A stretch of 64,000 nucleotides of DNA from Clostridioides mangenotii TR (lineage in GTDB: Bacteria > Bacillota > Clostridia > Peptostreptococcales > Peptostreptococcaceae): NCBI RefSeq assembly GCF_000498755.1, contig NZ_AXUS01000011.1:1-64000 (forward strand), given 5' to 3'. Of this stretch, positions 8,380 through 16,684 are shown piece by piece. The position numbers were made by a program, and so were the translations under genes. How positions within the stretch are numbered: the first letter of the stretch is position 1; the number at the start of each line of letters is the position of its first letter. Below the pieces are notes generated by a model that saw nothing but the letters and a program-made list of their open reading frames with translations, was not told the DNA's origin and searched no databases.

Positions 8380-9874
8380 CAATCTTACCTCCAAAAGCTA
8401 ATTTTAAAACGTTGTTTTCTACTTTTTCTTCACCTTCTAAAAATCCGCCTACTTTACCTTCTCTCATAACCATTATTCTGTCACTCATAGAGATGAGTTC
8501 TGGAATCTCAGATGAAATCATTATTATACTAACTCCATTTTCTACCAAGTCACCCATCAAATTGTATATCTCTGATTTTGCATTTACATCTATACCTCTT
8601 GTCGGTTCATCCATTATAAGTATGTCTGGACTCAATAATAACCATCTTGCAATTATACCTTTTTGTTGGTTACCACCACTTAAACTTTGTATAATCTGAT
8701 TCATATTAGGAGTTTTTACATTTAGTGATTTTATATATCCATCTACTATTTCTTTTTCTTTAGCATTGTCAATAACTGACCCAAATTTAGAGATCTTTCC
8801 TAAACCAGGCATTGTTATATTTTCTTTTACAGTCATCTGTAAAAACAGACCGGTTTTCTTTCTATCTTCTGTTATCAAACCTATACCATTTTTAATCGCT
8901 ACTGAAGGGTCCTTAAATTTGACTTCTTTTCCACTTAAGAACATCTTACCTGAATCGAATGAAGTTAGTCCAAATATTGATTCTACAATTTCACTTCTCT
9001 TACTGCCAACTAGACCACCAATACCAAATATTTCACCTTTTCTGAGATTGAAACTTACATCGCTGAAAACTCCATCTCTAGTTAAGTTTTCAACTCTCAA
9101 TATTTCATCAGTAATCTCAACCTGTCTTTTAGGGAAAAATTGGTCTAACTTTTTATCTATCATTAAATTTACTAACTCTTCTTCAGATGCAACCTCTTCT
9201 GTTATAAGTGTAGTAATGGTTTTTCCATCCCTCATGATTGTTATTCTGTCACATATCTCGAATAACTCTTCCATTCTGTGTGATATATAAATTATACTCA
9301 CGCCATCTTTTCTCAAATCTTTTATTAATCTAAATAATATCTCTGTTTCTTTCTTACTTATAGATGATGTCGGCTCATCCATTATCAATATCTTAGTATC
9401 TAAAGACAGCACTCTCGCTATCTCAACCATTTGTTTCTGTGCAATGCTCAAACTGCTTACTAAACTTTTTGGATTTATGTCGATTCCCATATTGTCAAAG
9501 ATTTTTTTTGCTTCATCATTCATTTTCTTATCATTAGTTAAAATTTTTCCGTTTATTTCTTTTCCCATAAATATATTCTGAGCTACGGTAAGCTCGTCAA
9601 ATACTGTTAATTCTTGGTATATTGCATTTATACCTATTTCTTTCGATATAGTTGGTGATATATGTTCAATCTCTTTGTCTTGGAAAACAAATTTACCTGA
9701 TGTTTTAGCATGTGCTCCAGTAAGAATCTTTATAAGTGTAGATTTACCCGCACCATTTTCACCTAGTAAGGCATGGACTTCACCTTTTTCAAGATTAAAG
9801 TTTATATCGTCTAATGCTCTAACTCCAGGAAATTCTTTGGCAATATTAGTTAATTTTAAAATTGTATTGCTCAT
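8363..9874 (-). CDS. rbsA: Ribose-type ABC transporter ATP-binding protein (RbsA-like)
   Basis: This 503-residue protein carries two tandem nucleotide-binding domains, as in RbsA/MglA. The first has Walker A GENGAGKST near residue 38, a signature around SIAQKQMVEIARVLS and Walker B ILIMDEPTSS. The second has a degenerate Walker A (GLVGSKRSE), a normal signature LSGGNQQKG and Walker B ILIMDEPTRGID; one degenerate site is usual in this family. It energises uptake through the permease encoded just downstream, whose start codon overlaps its 3' end. A 94-bp inverted-repeat element separates it from the upstream binding-protein gene. AAGGAG precedes the ATG. Confidence 0.93.
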   Translation of the reverse strand: MSNTILKLTNIAKEFPGVRALDDINFNLEKGEVHALLGENGAGKSTLIKILTGAHAKTSGKFVFQDKEIEHISPTISKEIGINAIYQELTVFDELTVAQNIFMGKEINGKILTNDKKMNDEAKKIFDNMGIDINPKSLVSSLSIAQKQMVEIARVLSLDTKILIMDEPTSSISKKETEILFRLIKDLRKDGVSIIYISHRMEELFEICDRITIMRDGKTITTLITEEVASEEELVNLMIDKKLDQFFPKRQVEITDEILRVENLTRDGVFSDVSFNLRKGEIFGIGGLVGSKRSEIVESIFGLTSFDSGKMFLSGKEVKFKDPSVAIKNGIGLITEDRKKTGLFLQMTVKENITMPGLGKISKFGSVIDNAKEKEIVDGYIKSLNVKTPNMNQIIQSLSGGNQQKGIIARWLLLSPDILIMDEPTRGIDVNAKSEIYNLMGDLVENGVSIIMISSEIPELISMSDRIMVMREGKVGGFLEGEEKVENNVLKLAFGGKIDEFNN

Positions 9875-9894
9875 TACTTCACTCCTTATATAAA

Positions 9895-9988
9895 GGTTGT
9901 CCCAAAATTGAATGATTGATGATCTCTTTAAAAGCTAAAGATTATAATCAAATGTCATTTACATAAACCAGACAATTTTGAGACATCC
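9895..9988. repeat. 94-bp MITE-like element, copy 1
   Basis: The ends are 16-base terminal inverted repeats (GGTTGTCCCAAAATTG at 9895-9910, and the complement of GGATGTCTCAAAATTG at 9973-9988). There is no coding capacity between them. The same terminal sequence bounds elements at 21635-21738 and 45712-46065. It fills the gap between the binding-protein and ATPase genes of the ABC operon. In RNA the ends would pair at 15 of 16 positions, counting G-U pairs. No clear target duplication is visible. Confidence 0.65.
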
Positions 9989-10002
9989 TCTTGATGCACT
10001 TC

Positions 10003-10956
10003 CTATTTAAAATCTTTTACGTTTGCTTTATCGTATAGAACTACTGGTACTGGTAAGTTTTTATCTACTTTTTCGCCTTTAATAGATTTAACAACTGCTT
10101 CTACAGCCATACGACCCATTTCTTTAGGTTGTTGCTGTATCATAGCAAGTACTGTTCCATCAGTTATTCCTGATGCAGCTTCTTCTGTTAAGTCAAATCC
10201 TACTATTTTAGCTTTAGTGTTTTTAGAAGACTCAAGAGCTGCTTTTGCGCCAAGAACACTGTTTTCAGCTGTAGCGTATACTATATCTACATCTGGATTT
10301 GATTGTAGTAAGTTTTCTACTGTGTTTAGAGATTCTTCTCTGTCATATCCTGGTAAGCTGTTTAATATCTTTATATCTGCTGAATCTTTGAAAGCTTCTT
10401 TAAATCCTTCAACTCTCTCTCTTTGTATATGAGATTTTAACTCAGTTACTATAGCTATTTGAGCTTTGCCGCCTAAATCTTTATCTATATGTTCTTTTGT
10501 GTATTCACCTAATTGCTTACCTGCTGCTTTACTCTCTGTACCGATGTAAGTAAGTACATTGTCTGTTGTAAGTTTAGCATCAACTGTTGCTACTGGCACT
10601 TTTTCTTGTGCATTTTCTACTGCTGGAACTATTGCAGAGTTATCAGTTCCCATAACTATCATTCCGTCAACACCTTGTTGTAAGAAATCTTCTATTGCAG
10701 ACGTTTGCTTAGCAACGTCTTGGTCTGGATCATTTACTATAACTTTTACACCAAGTTTTTCAGCTTCTTCTTTGATACCCTCATCAATATCAATGTAGAA
10801 TTGGTGTTGCATTGTTATTGTAGATACCCCAATAGTAAGGTCTTTTTTGTCTTTAGAATCTTTCTTATCCGATCCTGAAGAGCTTTCCATAGAGCAACCT
10901 GTAAGAGCACCTAAAGCTAGTGCAGTTACTACCCCTAATGATAATACTTTTTTCAT
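10003..10956 (-). CDS. rbsB: Sugar-binding lipoprotein of ribose-type ABC transporter (RbsB-like)
   Basis: This 317-residue extracytoplasmic solute receptor of the periplasmic-binding-protein type 1 (LacI/GalR-like) fold has an N-terminal lipoprotein signal (MKKVLSLG, hydrophobic stretch, lipobox LTGC with Cys21), so it should be anchored on the outer face of the membrane. A Ser/Lys/Asp-rich linker follows, then the ligand-binding domain (ISTITMQHQFYIDIDEGIKE, VDGMIVMGTDNSAIVP, KIVGFDLTEEAASGI). GGAGG precedes the ATG. It is encoded downstream of the kinase and upstream of the ATPase, with a MITE-like element between it and the ATPase gene. The ligand may be ribose or another pentose, nucleoside or sugar amide. 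Confidence 0.9.
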   Translation of the reverse strand: MKKVLSLGVVTALALGALTGCSMESSSGSDKKDSKDKKDLTIGVSTITMQHQFYIDIDEGIKEEAEKLGVKVIVNDPDQDVAKQTSAIEDFLQQGVDGMIVMGTDNSAIVPAVENAQEKVPVATVDAKLTTDNVLTYIGTESKAAGKQLGEYTKEHIDKDLGGKAQIAIVTELKSHIQRERVEGFKEAFKDSADIKILNSLPGYDREESLNTVENLLQSNPDVDIVYATAENSVLGAKAALESSKNTKAKIVGFDLTEEAASGITDGTVLAMIQQQPKEMGRMAVEAVVKSIKGEKVDKNLPVPVVLYDKANVKDFK

Positions 10957-11146
10957 AATTAACCTCCATTTAGTTAAAATAAATTAAATAAAACTTGTCC
11001 CAAAACCACTTAGCCTCTATTTAGATATAATTCGTAAACTGCGTACTATTTATGTCTTAGACTTTTTTTATACCTAAAAAGTTTATCTCTAGAAGCAAGC
11101 AGATTTATTACAAATGTTTTAACTTAAAACCAATAAAACTAATTTT

Positions 11147-12037
11147 TTATTTGTTTTGTAGATACTTAAGCACTTCATCTTGCGTTGGCATTCCAGGTTG
11201 AGCTCCAAGCTTTGTAACAGATATACCCGAAGCAACAACTGCATATTCAACAGAATCGAAAAGCGACTTACATTCTGTTATGCCTGCAGATAATGCACCG
11301 TTAAATGTATCTCCTGCACCAGTTGTATCCTTAACATCTACCTTTATACTAGGTATATGTCTAACCTGCTCTCCATCATGGAATCTAACTCCATTACTAC
11401 CCTCTGTTATTATTAATTTATTTGGGTATTTTGCTAAAATACTTGGTATTTCTTCTTGAGTATTAAATACAATTTTGTACTCATGCTCATTTGGTGTCAA
11501 ATAAGATACTCTATCTATAATTTCACATGAAAGTTCTACTGCTGGCGCTGGATTAAGCAACACCTTTATTTTGTTTTCATAGCAGAAGTTTACAACATAT
11601 TCAACAGTTTTAAGCGGTACCTCTAGTTGTAGTAGTACTATATCTGCCTTCAATAGTTCGTCTTCAAACTGCTTAACTATATCTATATCCAATTTCTCAT
11701 TTGCACCTTGAACTACGATTATGCTATTGTCGTTATCTGAAAGCACAATAGATGCAACTCCTGATGATACTCCTTCTTTTTTAGTTATCAAATTTGTACT
11801 TACATTGTTGTTTTCAAAGTTTTCAAGCATTTGATCACCAAAAGCGTCGTATCCCAAACAAGCTACAATGCTGACATTTCCGCCCAATTTTGATGCTGCA
11901 ACTGCCTGGTTTGCTCCTTTTCCTCCAGGTGAGGTAAAGAAATCATTTCCTAAAACAGTCTCTCCACTTTTAGGTCTCTTATCAACTGCGCAAACCATGT
12001 CTAAATTTGCACTTCCTACAACTATTATATTTCCCAT
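11147..12037 (-). CDS. rbsK: Ribokinase-like PfkB family sugar kinase
   Basis: This 296-residue PfkB-family kinase matches ribokinase throughout. It has the N-terminal GSANLDMVCAVDKRPKSGET, the first PfkB signature GGKGANQAVAASKLGG, and the C-terminal anion-hole and catalytic segment DTTGAGDTFNGAL (catalytic Asp in GAGD). It would phosphorylate the imported sugar with ATP in the cytosol, most simply ribose to ribose 5-phosphate. AAGGAG lies seven bases before the ATG. It is the second gene of the operon, 35 bases after the LacI-type regulator. No rbsD-like mutarotase gene is present. The intergenic gap to the binding-protein gene (10957-11146) contains one half-end (TGTCCCAAAA near 10999) of the inverted-repeat family and no gene. 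Confidence 0.9.
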   Translation of the reverse strand: MGNIIVVGSANLDMVCAVDKRPKSGETVLGNDFFTSPGGKGANQAVAASKLGGNVSIVACLGYDAFGDQMLENFENNNVSTNLITKKEGVSSGVASIVLSDNDNSIIVVQGANEKLDIDIVKQFEDELLKADIVLLQLEVPLKTVEYVVNFCYENKIKVLLNPAPAVELSCEIIDRVSYLTPNEHEYKIVFNTQEEIPSILAKYPNKLIITEGSNGVRFHDGEQVRHIPSIKVDVKDTTGAGDTFNGALSAGITECKSLFDSVEYAVVASGISVTKLGAQPGMPTQDEVLKYLQNK

Positions 12038-12072
12038 TCTTTTACTCCTTCATGTAGTCTCTATATGTCTAT

Positions 12073-13089
12073 CTACAATTTTCTAGTTGATTCTCTAACT
12101 ACTAACTCTGGTTCAAAAACCATGTCTTCTATAGAATCCGTATTATTGTTCGTATTTTCTAGATTTTTTATGAGGATTTCTCCAGCTTTATATCCAATAT
12201 CGTACGAAGGCTGTCTTATTGTAGTAAGCGATGGACTTATCATACTAGACATATATATATCATCAAATCCAATGATGCTAACATCCTGTGGAACATTAAG
12301 CGCTCTACTTTGAAGGCCTTTCATAACTCCAATTGCAATAAGGTCGTTTGAGCAGAAAATTGCTGTAAAATCTAATTTTTCTATACTTCGGATAAAATCA
12401 AATCCCCACTCGATTGTGAACTGGCCTATAACTGCACTTTCAGGATACCATTCGATACTGTACTCTTCTAATGCTTTTTTATATCCTCCCAATCTATCTG
12501 ATGCAATTTCGTTTTGGTTTGGACCACTCAAATACAATATTTTTCTGTGTCCATTGTCTAAAAGATATTTTGTTGCCTTATATGCACCATCAAGGTTGTT
12601 TACTCTTACTTTTCCCTTTAAATTTTCTAGATTTATATTGATATTTTTATCAATTAGAACTGTAGGTATTTTTATATTGGTATAACTGACTTCGTCCAAA
12701 TTCGTGTTTGAAGAAGCCGCAAATATTATTCCATCGATTTTTCTCTCAAGTAAAGTAGTTATCCCTGCTTGTTCTCTTTCAGCATCTTCATCTGTATTAC
12801 AAAGAATTACATTGTATCCGGATTCATGTGCTTTATCTTCTACTCCTCGAGAGATATCTGTAAAAAATGGATTTCGTATATCTGGAATCAAAAGTCCAAT
12901 AGTATTAGTTTTCTTTGTTACTAAACTCTGAGCCAATTTATTTGGAACATAATTGTGTTCCTTTATAATTTTAAGAATTCTCTCTCTTGTTTCTTGGCTG
13001 ATACTCTCATCTTTGTTGTTAATTACCTTTGATACTGTTGTCTTAGAAACACCAGCTAACTTACCTATTTCCTTTATTGTAACCCCCAA
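12073..13089 (-). CDS. rbsR: LacI family transcriptional regulator (RbsR-like)
   Basis: The protein has about 338 residues. The N-terminal LacI helix-turn-helix (VTIKEIGKLAGVSKTTVSKVIN) and hinge helix (NKLAQSLVTKKT) bind an operator; the rest is a periplasmic-binding-protein-like sensor domain (IGLLIPDIRNPFFTDI, GIIFAASSNTNLDE, FCSNDLIAIGVMKGL, SIIGFDD). The frame can start at a GTG (13095), but that codon abuts GGAGGT. The TTG at 13089, six bases after GGAGGT, is better and gives the usual short N-terminus. It is the first gene of the ABC operon and its promoter carries a near-perfect inverted repeat of LacI type over the predicted transcription start, so autoregulation and repression of the whole operon are expected. 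Confidence 0.9.
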   Translation of the reverse strand: MGVTIKEIGKLAGVSKTTVSKVINNKDESISQETRERILKIIKEHNYVPNKLAQSLVTKKTNTIGLLIPDIRNPFFTDISRGVEDKAHESGYNVILCNTDEDAEREQAGITTLLERKIDGIIFAASSNTNLDEVSYTNIKIPTVLIDKNININLENLKGKVRVNNLDGAYKATKYLLDNGHRKILYLSGPNQNEIASDRLGGYKKALEEYSIEWYPESAVIGQFTIEWGFDFIRSIEKLDFTAIFCSNDLIAIGVMKGLQSRALNVPQDVSIIGFDDIYMSSMISPSLTTIRQPSYDIGYKAGEILIKNLENTNNNTDSIEDMVFEPELVVRESTRKL

Positions 13090-13104
13090 TGTCACACCTC
13101 CAAA

Positions 13105-13141
13105 TTTTGGGTAACCGGTATAAGTAAACGGTTACCTAAAA
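13105..13141 (-). promoter_or_regulatory. LacI-type operator over the transcription start
   Basis: A 13-base inverted repeat with one mismatch (13105-13117 and 13129-13141) contains GTAACCG and CGGTTAC arms. The right half, GTAAACGGTTAC at 13124-13135, also resembles a CcpA cre site. It lies immediately downstream of the -10 box, where bound repressor would block initiation. Confidence 0.8.
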
Positions 13142-13169
13142 TATTATCATAATAGTATTTTGAATACAA
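13141..13169 (-). promoter_or_regulatory. Sigma-A-type promoter of the regulator/ABC operon
   Basis: On the minus strand, TTGTAT (13164-13169) and TAATAT (13141-13146) are separated by exactly 17 bases. Transcription would begin near 13134, inside the operator. Confidence 0.65.
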
Positions 13170-13234
13170 TAGTTTTGATTTTTTATTTTGTAAAATTATT
13201 TCCAATTCTTTAAATTTTCTAAGTAAAATAAAAT

Positions 13235-13274
13235 TCACCTTAATACAGCGCTAAAAAAGCACTGCAAAAGGTGA
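13235..13274 (-). terminator. Hairpin terminator after small unknown gene
   Basis: The arms TCACCTT (13235-13241) and AAGGTGA (13268-13274) enclose a second pairing block around GCGC and GCAC. The hairpin is followed on the minus strand by AATTTTATTTTA. It lies downstream of the 87-residue gene and upstream of the LacI promoter. Confidence 0.6.
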
Positions 13275-13298
13275 GATATACATAAGATTTTTCTTTTT

Positions 13299-13562
13299 TT
13301 ACAATATGAATTTAGATTTTGTTCCATCACTTTTTTCTATGGTAATAACCTCTAGGCCACTATAATTTTTAAAGAGCCATTTTATATTATTCATACACTT
13401 ATTCACCTGATTTTTATTTAAGTTGTTTATAAAATACTCTTTCCTTGTTTCTTCATATTCTTTAGTAGTTAAAAAATTTCTAAGAAAAGTAAATGCAAAG
13501 ACATTAGGTATGTTGTTTACATTTGCTTTTTTACTTTTAATACTTTCACTATATATTTTCAT
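13299..13562 (-). CDS. Small hypothetical protein
   Basis: I do not recognise this gene. The preferred start at 13562 has GAGG eight bases upstream and gives about 87 residues; an upstream in-frame ATG at 13619 lacks a clear ribosome binding site. The protein is basic and Lys/Asn-rich, probably soluble, with a predicted helical centre (EYEETRKEYFINNLNKNQVNKC) and a C-terminal strand pair (GLEVITIEKSDGTKSKFIL). No signal peptide or membrane segment is visible. It has its own hairpin terminator and stands between the DUF362 gene and the LacI promoter, so it seems to be a single-gene unit. Its composition is like that of its neighbours. Confidence 0.55.
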   Translation of the reverse strand: MKIYSESIKSKKANVNNIPNVFAFTFLRNFLTTKEYEETRKEYFINNLNKNQVNKCMNNIKWLFKNYSGLEVITIEKSDGTKSKFIL

Positions 13563-13653
13563 TATAGATACCTCACATATATTTTTATTTGATAACACCC
13601 TCATAATCTTTATATGCATTTAAATTAAAAAGTATATAGTATTTTAAAACTTT

Positions 13654-14727
13654 TTAAATTTTTATTAACTCGTATTCTTTATTTCCCATACCCATCTCGT
13701 AAGCGTAATCAATTATCCTTGTAGCATTTATATCCGGATGAGCATGTTTAAATACATCATGTCCCATTTCTTTTACTACTAAATCATAACATGCTTGTTC
13801 AATAGCGATTGGGTCTGTTGAGGCAACTATCCCTATATCATTTGCTATAGGTCTACCTGACCAAGCAACACAGTCACATAGCGGAGTTACATTCATAATA
13901 AAGGAAATATAGCCAACCTTTCCTTCTTTATTTGAAACAGCACCATAAGCAAATTCCGCCATTTTTTCAATGAAAACGCTTTCGTCGCTTTCCCATTGAA
14001 CGTTTATAGCCCTTGTTGGACAGACTGTTGGACATTCTCCACATCCATAACAAAGATCATGATCAATATTAGCCTTTTTATCTATTACTTTTATGGCTTC
14101 TCTAGGGCAACTCGCAACACACTTTCCACATCCTACACATTTGGCATCTTTTACTGAAGGTGTCACATCAGAATGTTGCATTTGCTTACCAGCTGCACTT
14201 GCACAACCCATTGCTAAGTTCTTTAGAACTCCACCAAAACCAGCCATACCATGACCTTTAAAGTGACTCATAACTATCATGGATGAAGAATTATATATTT
14301 CTCCACCGATCTTCACTTCATCGAAGTGTTTTTGACCTATCTTTACATTTTCATAGTTTCTACTAAAAATTCCATCCGCGATGATTATAGGAGCATCAAC
14401 AACTGGATACGCAAATCCATTTTGTATAGCTGTTGTTATATGATCTATAGAATTTGTTCGGCTTCCAGTATAAAGTGTATTTGTGTCTGTTAAAAACGGC
14501 TTTGCACCACATTCTTTAACCTTATCTACAACCTGTCTAACAGCAAGGGGATTCATGTAAGTTGTATTACCCTTTTCCCCGAAATGCAGTTTAATTGACA
14601 CTAAATCATTTTTATCTATAAAACTATTAAACCCAGCCTTTTCAAATAGCTTTCTAACACTATTTAACAAATTTTTATTTTCTGCATTTGAATATAAATC
14701 ACAAAAATATACTTCTGATTTTTCCAT
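13654..14727 (-). CDS. DUF362 domain protein with two 4Fe-4S sites
   Basis: This 357-residue cytoplasmic protein has the DUF362 N-terminal region (VSIKLHFGEKGNTTYMNP, FLTDTNTLYTGSR, VMSHFKGHGMAGFGGVLKN) and a bacterial ferredoxin insert with two 4Fe-4S motifs, CVGCGKCVASCP and CYGCGECPTVCP, near residues 195 and 222. It is therefore expected to carry two iron-sulfur clusters and move electrons, though the reaction of this family is not established. AGGAGG precedes the ATG. It sits 33 bases downstream of the Rrf2-family regulator gene on the same strand, so an Fe-S or redox-responsive regulator probably controls it. Length and domains are normal for the family. Confidence 0.88.
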   Translation of the reverse strand: MEKSEVYFCDLYSNAENKNLLNSVRKLFEKAGFNSFIDKNDLVSIKLHFGEKGNTTYMNPLAVRQVVDKVKECGAKPFLTDTNTLYTGSRTNSIDHITTAIQNGFAYPVVDAPIIIADGIFSRNYENVKIGQKHFDEVKIGGEIYNSSSMIVMSHFKGHGMAGFGGVLKNLAMGCASAAGKQMQHSDVTPSVKDAKCVGCGKCVASCPREAIKVIDKKANIDHDLCYGCGECPTVCPTRAINVQWESDESVFIEKMAEFAYGAVSNKEGKVGYISFIMNVTPLCDCVAWSGRPIANDIGIVASTDPIAIEQACYDLVVKEMGHDVFKHAHPDINATRIIDYAYEMGMGNKEYELIKI

Positions 14728-14760
14728 AAGTTCCTCCTATTTAGTAATTCATCAATTAGA

Positions 14761-15228
14761 CTATTTTTCACAATCTTCAGTGTCAGCATCTTCAGTACCT
14801 GAACTTTCAGTATTCTTTTCATCGTACATAGTCAAAACCTCATATAGTGTGTACTTAGACATTTCATTCATCACTATCTTTTGTATTCTACAAAGTTCCC
14901 TGTTTACCATACAAACCTTATCACCAGTATTATTTGCACAGTTAAACCCATCTTCAAGACAATCATTTATAAAAATGTCGTCGTCTAGAGCACTAATTAC
15001 GTCGAGTAAAGTTGTTTGTTTGGTATCTGATAGAAGCTTGTATCCTCCATTTTTGGCACCTACTGATATGGATATAATATTGTTTTCTTTTAGTTTTCTA
15101 AATACTTTATATCCAGCATCTATTGGAATATTTTCATTATCACAAATAAATTTTATCGTACGAGTTTCGCCATCCGCTAATGCCCGTATAGTACGTATGC
15201 CATAATCAACTTCTCTGGTTATTTTCAT
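14761..15228 (-). CDS. Rrf2 family transcriptional regulator
   Basis: This 155-residue Rrf2-type winged-helix repressor has the family start MKITREVDYGIRTIRALA, the recognition region IPIDAGYKVFRKLKENNII and the wing GAKNGGYKL. After residue 95 it carries cysteines in DCLEDGFNCANN, then KVCMVN and ELCRIQ, a set compatible with Fe-S cluster binding as in IscR-type sensors, although spacing differs from classical IscR. The C-terminal tail is acidic. AGGAGG precedes the ATG. It is immediately upstream of the DUF362 ferredoxin-like gene and 23 bases downstream of the sensor-kinase gene. The regulator-target pair suggests control by iron-sulfur or redox status; this is inference. Confidence 0.88.
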   Translation of the reverse strand: MKITREVDYGIRTIRALADGETRTIKFICDNENIPIDAGYKVFRKLKENNIISISVGAKNGGYKLLSDTKQTTLLDVISALDDDIFINDCLEDGFNCANNTGDKVCMVNRELCRIQKIVMNEMSKYTLYEVLTMYDEKNTESSGTEDADTEDCEK

Positions 15229-15251
15229 ATTTATCCTCCTATCAATCTGGT

Positions 15252-16139
15252 TTAATTGTCTTTACTAAATAATGTCATGGATACCTTAAAAATCTTTTCA
15301 TCATGTTCAGTATTGAATATCCCATTGTACTTCTTAACGATTTCTTTTAAGTTATTCATCCCTAAACCATGATCGCGGTCGTTTCCCTTTATTGTTTTAA
15401 ATCTAGAACCATCTTTTCTCACTATTCCACTGTAAGTATTCGATATTTCAATAGCGAGCACATTAGATCTAGAGTTTACAATCAATAAAATCTTTCTGTT
15501 ATTGATAGGCATTCGTTCACAAGCTTCGATAGCATTGTTGAGTATGTTTGAAAAAACAGAAGATAAATCTACATCATCTATATTTAAATTTTCGACGTTA
15601 TTTATCTTATATTCAAAATTTATATTTAATCTCTTGGTCTTTTCTATCGCCCCTATCATTACAGCATCGATTATCTTATTGTTAGTTATCTGCTCATATG
15701 GAATATCAAAGATATTCTCCGTTAAGCTATTTATATACCCAATAGCGCCTCTGTAATCACCTTTTTTAATTAGCGTTAATATTAAAAAATTATGATTTTT
15801 AATGTCATGTCTAAATCTACGTGTTATTTCTATGTATTTTTCATATGACTCATAGTGCTCTAACTGTAGCTTTAACTGGCCTTGAAGGTCATTGATTACA
15901 TTTAGATATCTACCAACTTTTGATAATTCCTGAATAAAAATCATAACACAAAAGGATAGTAAGAATATCAATATTACAGACAAATCATTAAATCCGCTAT
16001 CATAATCTAAACTTAACCTAACATATTTGTACATATACAATATCTCAATCAGTATAACTGTGATACAAATGATTAAATTTACTTTTTGTGGCATTGTATT
16101 GAATTTATCTCTTTTTTCATATAGTTTTGTAGCTACCAA
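15252..16139 (-). CDS. GHKL sensor histidine kinase, C-terminal part (AgrC-like, split)
   Basis: This 295-residue reading frame carries two membrane helices, a dimerisation helix with the phospho-acceptor segment RFRHDIKNH (His111) and a HATPase_c_5 domain (N box LNNAIEACE, G box near DHGLGMNNLKEI). It is the kinase half of an AgrC/VirS-like peptide sensor. It starts at a weak TTG that overlaps the end of the upstream frame (16133-16501), which encodes the missing N-terminal membrane helices. One extra T in the T5 run at 16148-16152 would join both into a protein of about 420 residues, the normal AgrC length. It is therefore probably a split or disrupted gene. No response regulator, AgrB or AgrD gene is nearby. 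Confidence 0.82.
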   Translation of the reverse strand: MVATKLYEKRDKFNTMPQKVNLIICITVILIEILYMYKYVRLSLDYDSGFNDLSVILIFLLSFCVMIFIQELSKVGRYLNVINDLQGQLKLQLEHYESYEKYIEITRRFRHDIKNHNFLILTLIKKGDYRGAIGYINSLTENIFDIPYEQITNNKIIDAVMIGAIEKTKRLNINFEYKINNVENLNIDDVDLSSVFSNILNNAIEACERMPINNRKILLIVNSRSNVLAIEISNTYSGIVRKDGSRFKTIKGNDRDHGLGMNNLKEIVKKYNGIFNTEHDEKIFKVSMTLFSKDN

Positions 16140-16501
16140 TGATATAGAAAAATGACAATCAATAATACTCCATAAAATTTGGACATATCGCCCATGTAGA
16201 TTGAGATATATCTTATTATCATAATTGATATAATATGTGAAAATTCCTGTAAAAATGTATACTGCACATTTTTGTACACTGCATAAATTGCAGGTCTATC
16301 CATTACAACAATCGTTAACATTGAAGTCATAATTAGAAAAGTTATACCTACTGCTAAATTTCCATTTAAATTTTGCTCAATTATCCTTATTGATAAAAAT
16401 ATAGGAAATACATAGAGCATTGTTAAATGTCTGCTAATTTTTAAATCGTCACGATATACATAAAAACATGCTGCAATTAAAGTTATAATAATATCTAGCA
16501 T
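16133..16501 (-). CDS. N-terminal membrane part of the split AgrC-like sensor kinase
   Basis: This 122-residue frame consists of about four hydrophobic helices joined by short charged loops, the layout of the sensor domain of AgrC-like kinases. It has a start with GGGG four bases upstream and ends in frame 7 bases inside the following kinase frame. Read in the kinase frame, the junction would continue smoothly from VLLIVIF into SISLVATKLYEKR, which supports one original gene with a single-base deletion in a T run at 16148-16152. Alone it has no catalytic domain. Whether this is a real mutation, a slippage site or a base-calling error cannot be decided from the sequence. Confidence 0.7.
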   Translation of the reverse strand: MLDIIITLIAACFYVYRDDLKISRHLTMLYVFPIFLSIRIIEQNLNGNLAVGITFLIMTSMLTIVVMDRPAIYAVYKNVQYTFLQEFSHIISIMIIRYISIYMGDMSKFYGVLLIVIFLYHW

Positions 16502-16684
16502 AATACCCCGGCCCCCTTAAACACCTTTAGTGATTTTATTATTGTTTCATATAATAAATATTCACTCCCCTAAAGTGAAACCACTAATATATGTTCGTCC
16601 AATATTCTCAAAAATAATTTTAACATACTTAGATATTTTTTAAAATAGATTAGAAGTATTATAAACTCAAGCGTTCTTTTTATG

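Noticed and set aside
8766-9290. Plus-strand open frame of 174 codons
   Set aside because: It is fully antisense to the ABC ATPase gene, which has complete Walker motifs; the frame is a shadow with no ribosome binding site.
10990-11100. Fourth copy of the inverted-repeat element
   Set aside because: Only one end (TGTCCCAAAA) is recognisable and no partner end is seen within 150 bases, so it was not listed as a full element.
16133-16152. Programmed -1 frameshift in the AgrC-like gene
   Set aside because: The run is only five T long, the codons do not form a canonical X XXY YYZ slippery heptamer and no downstream stimulatory structure is evident; a simple indel is more economical.
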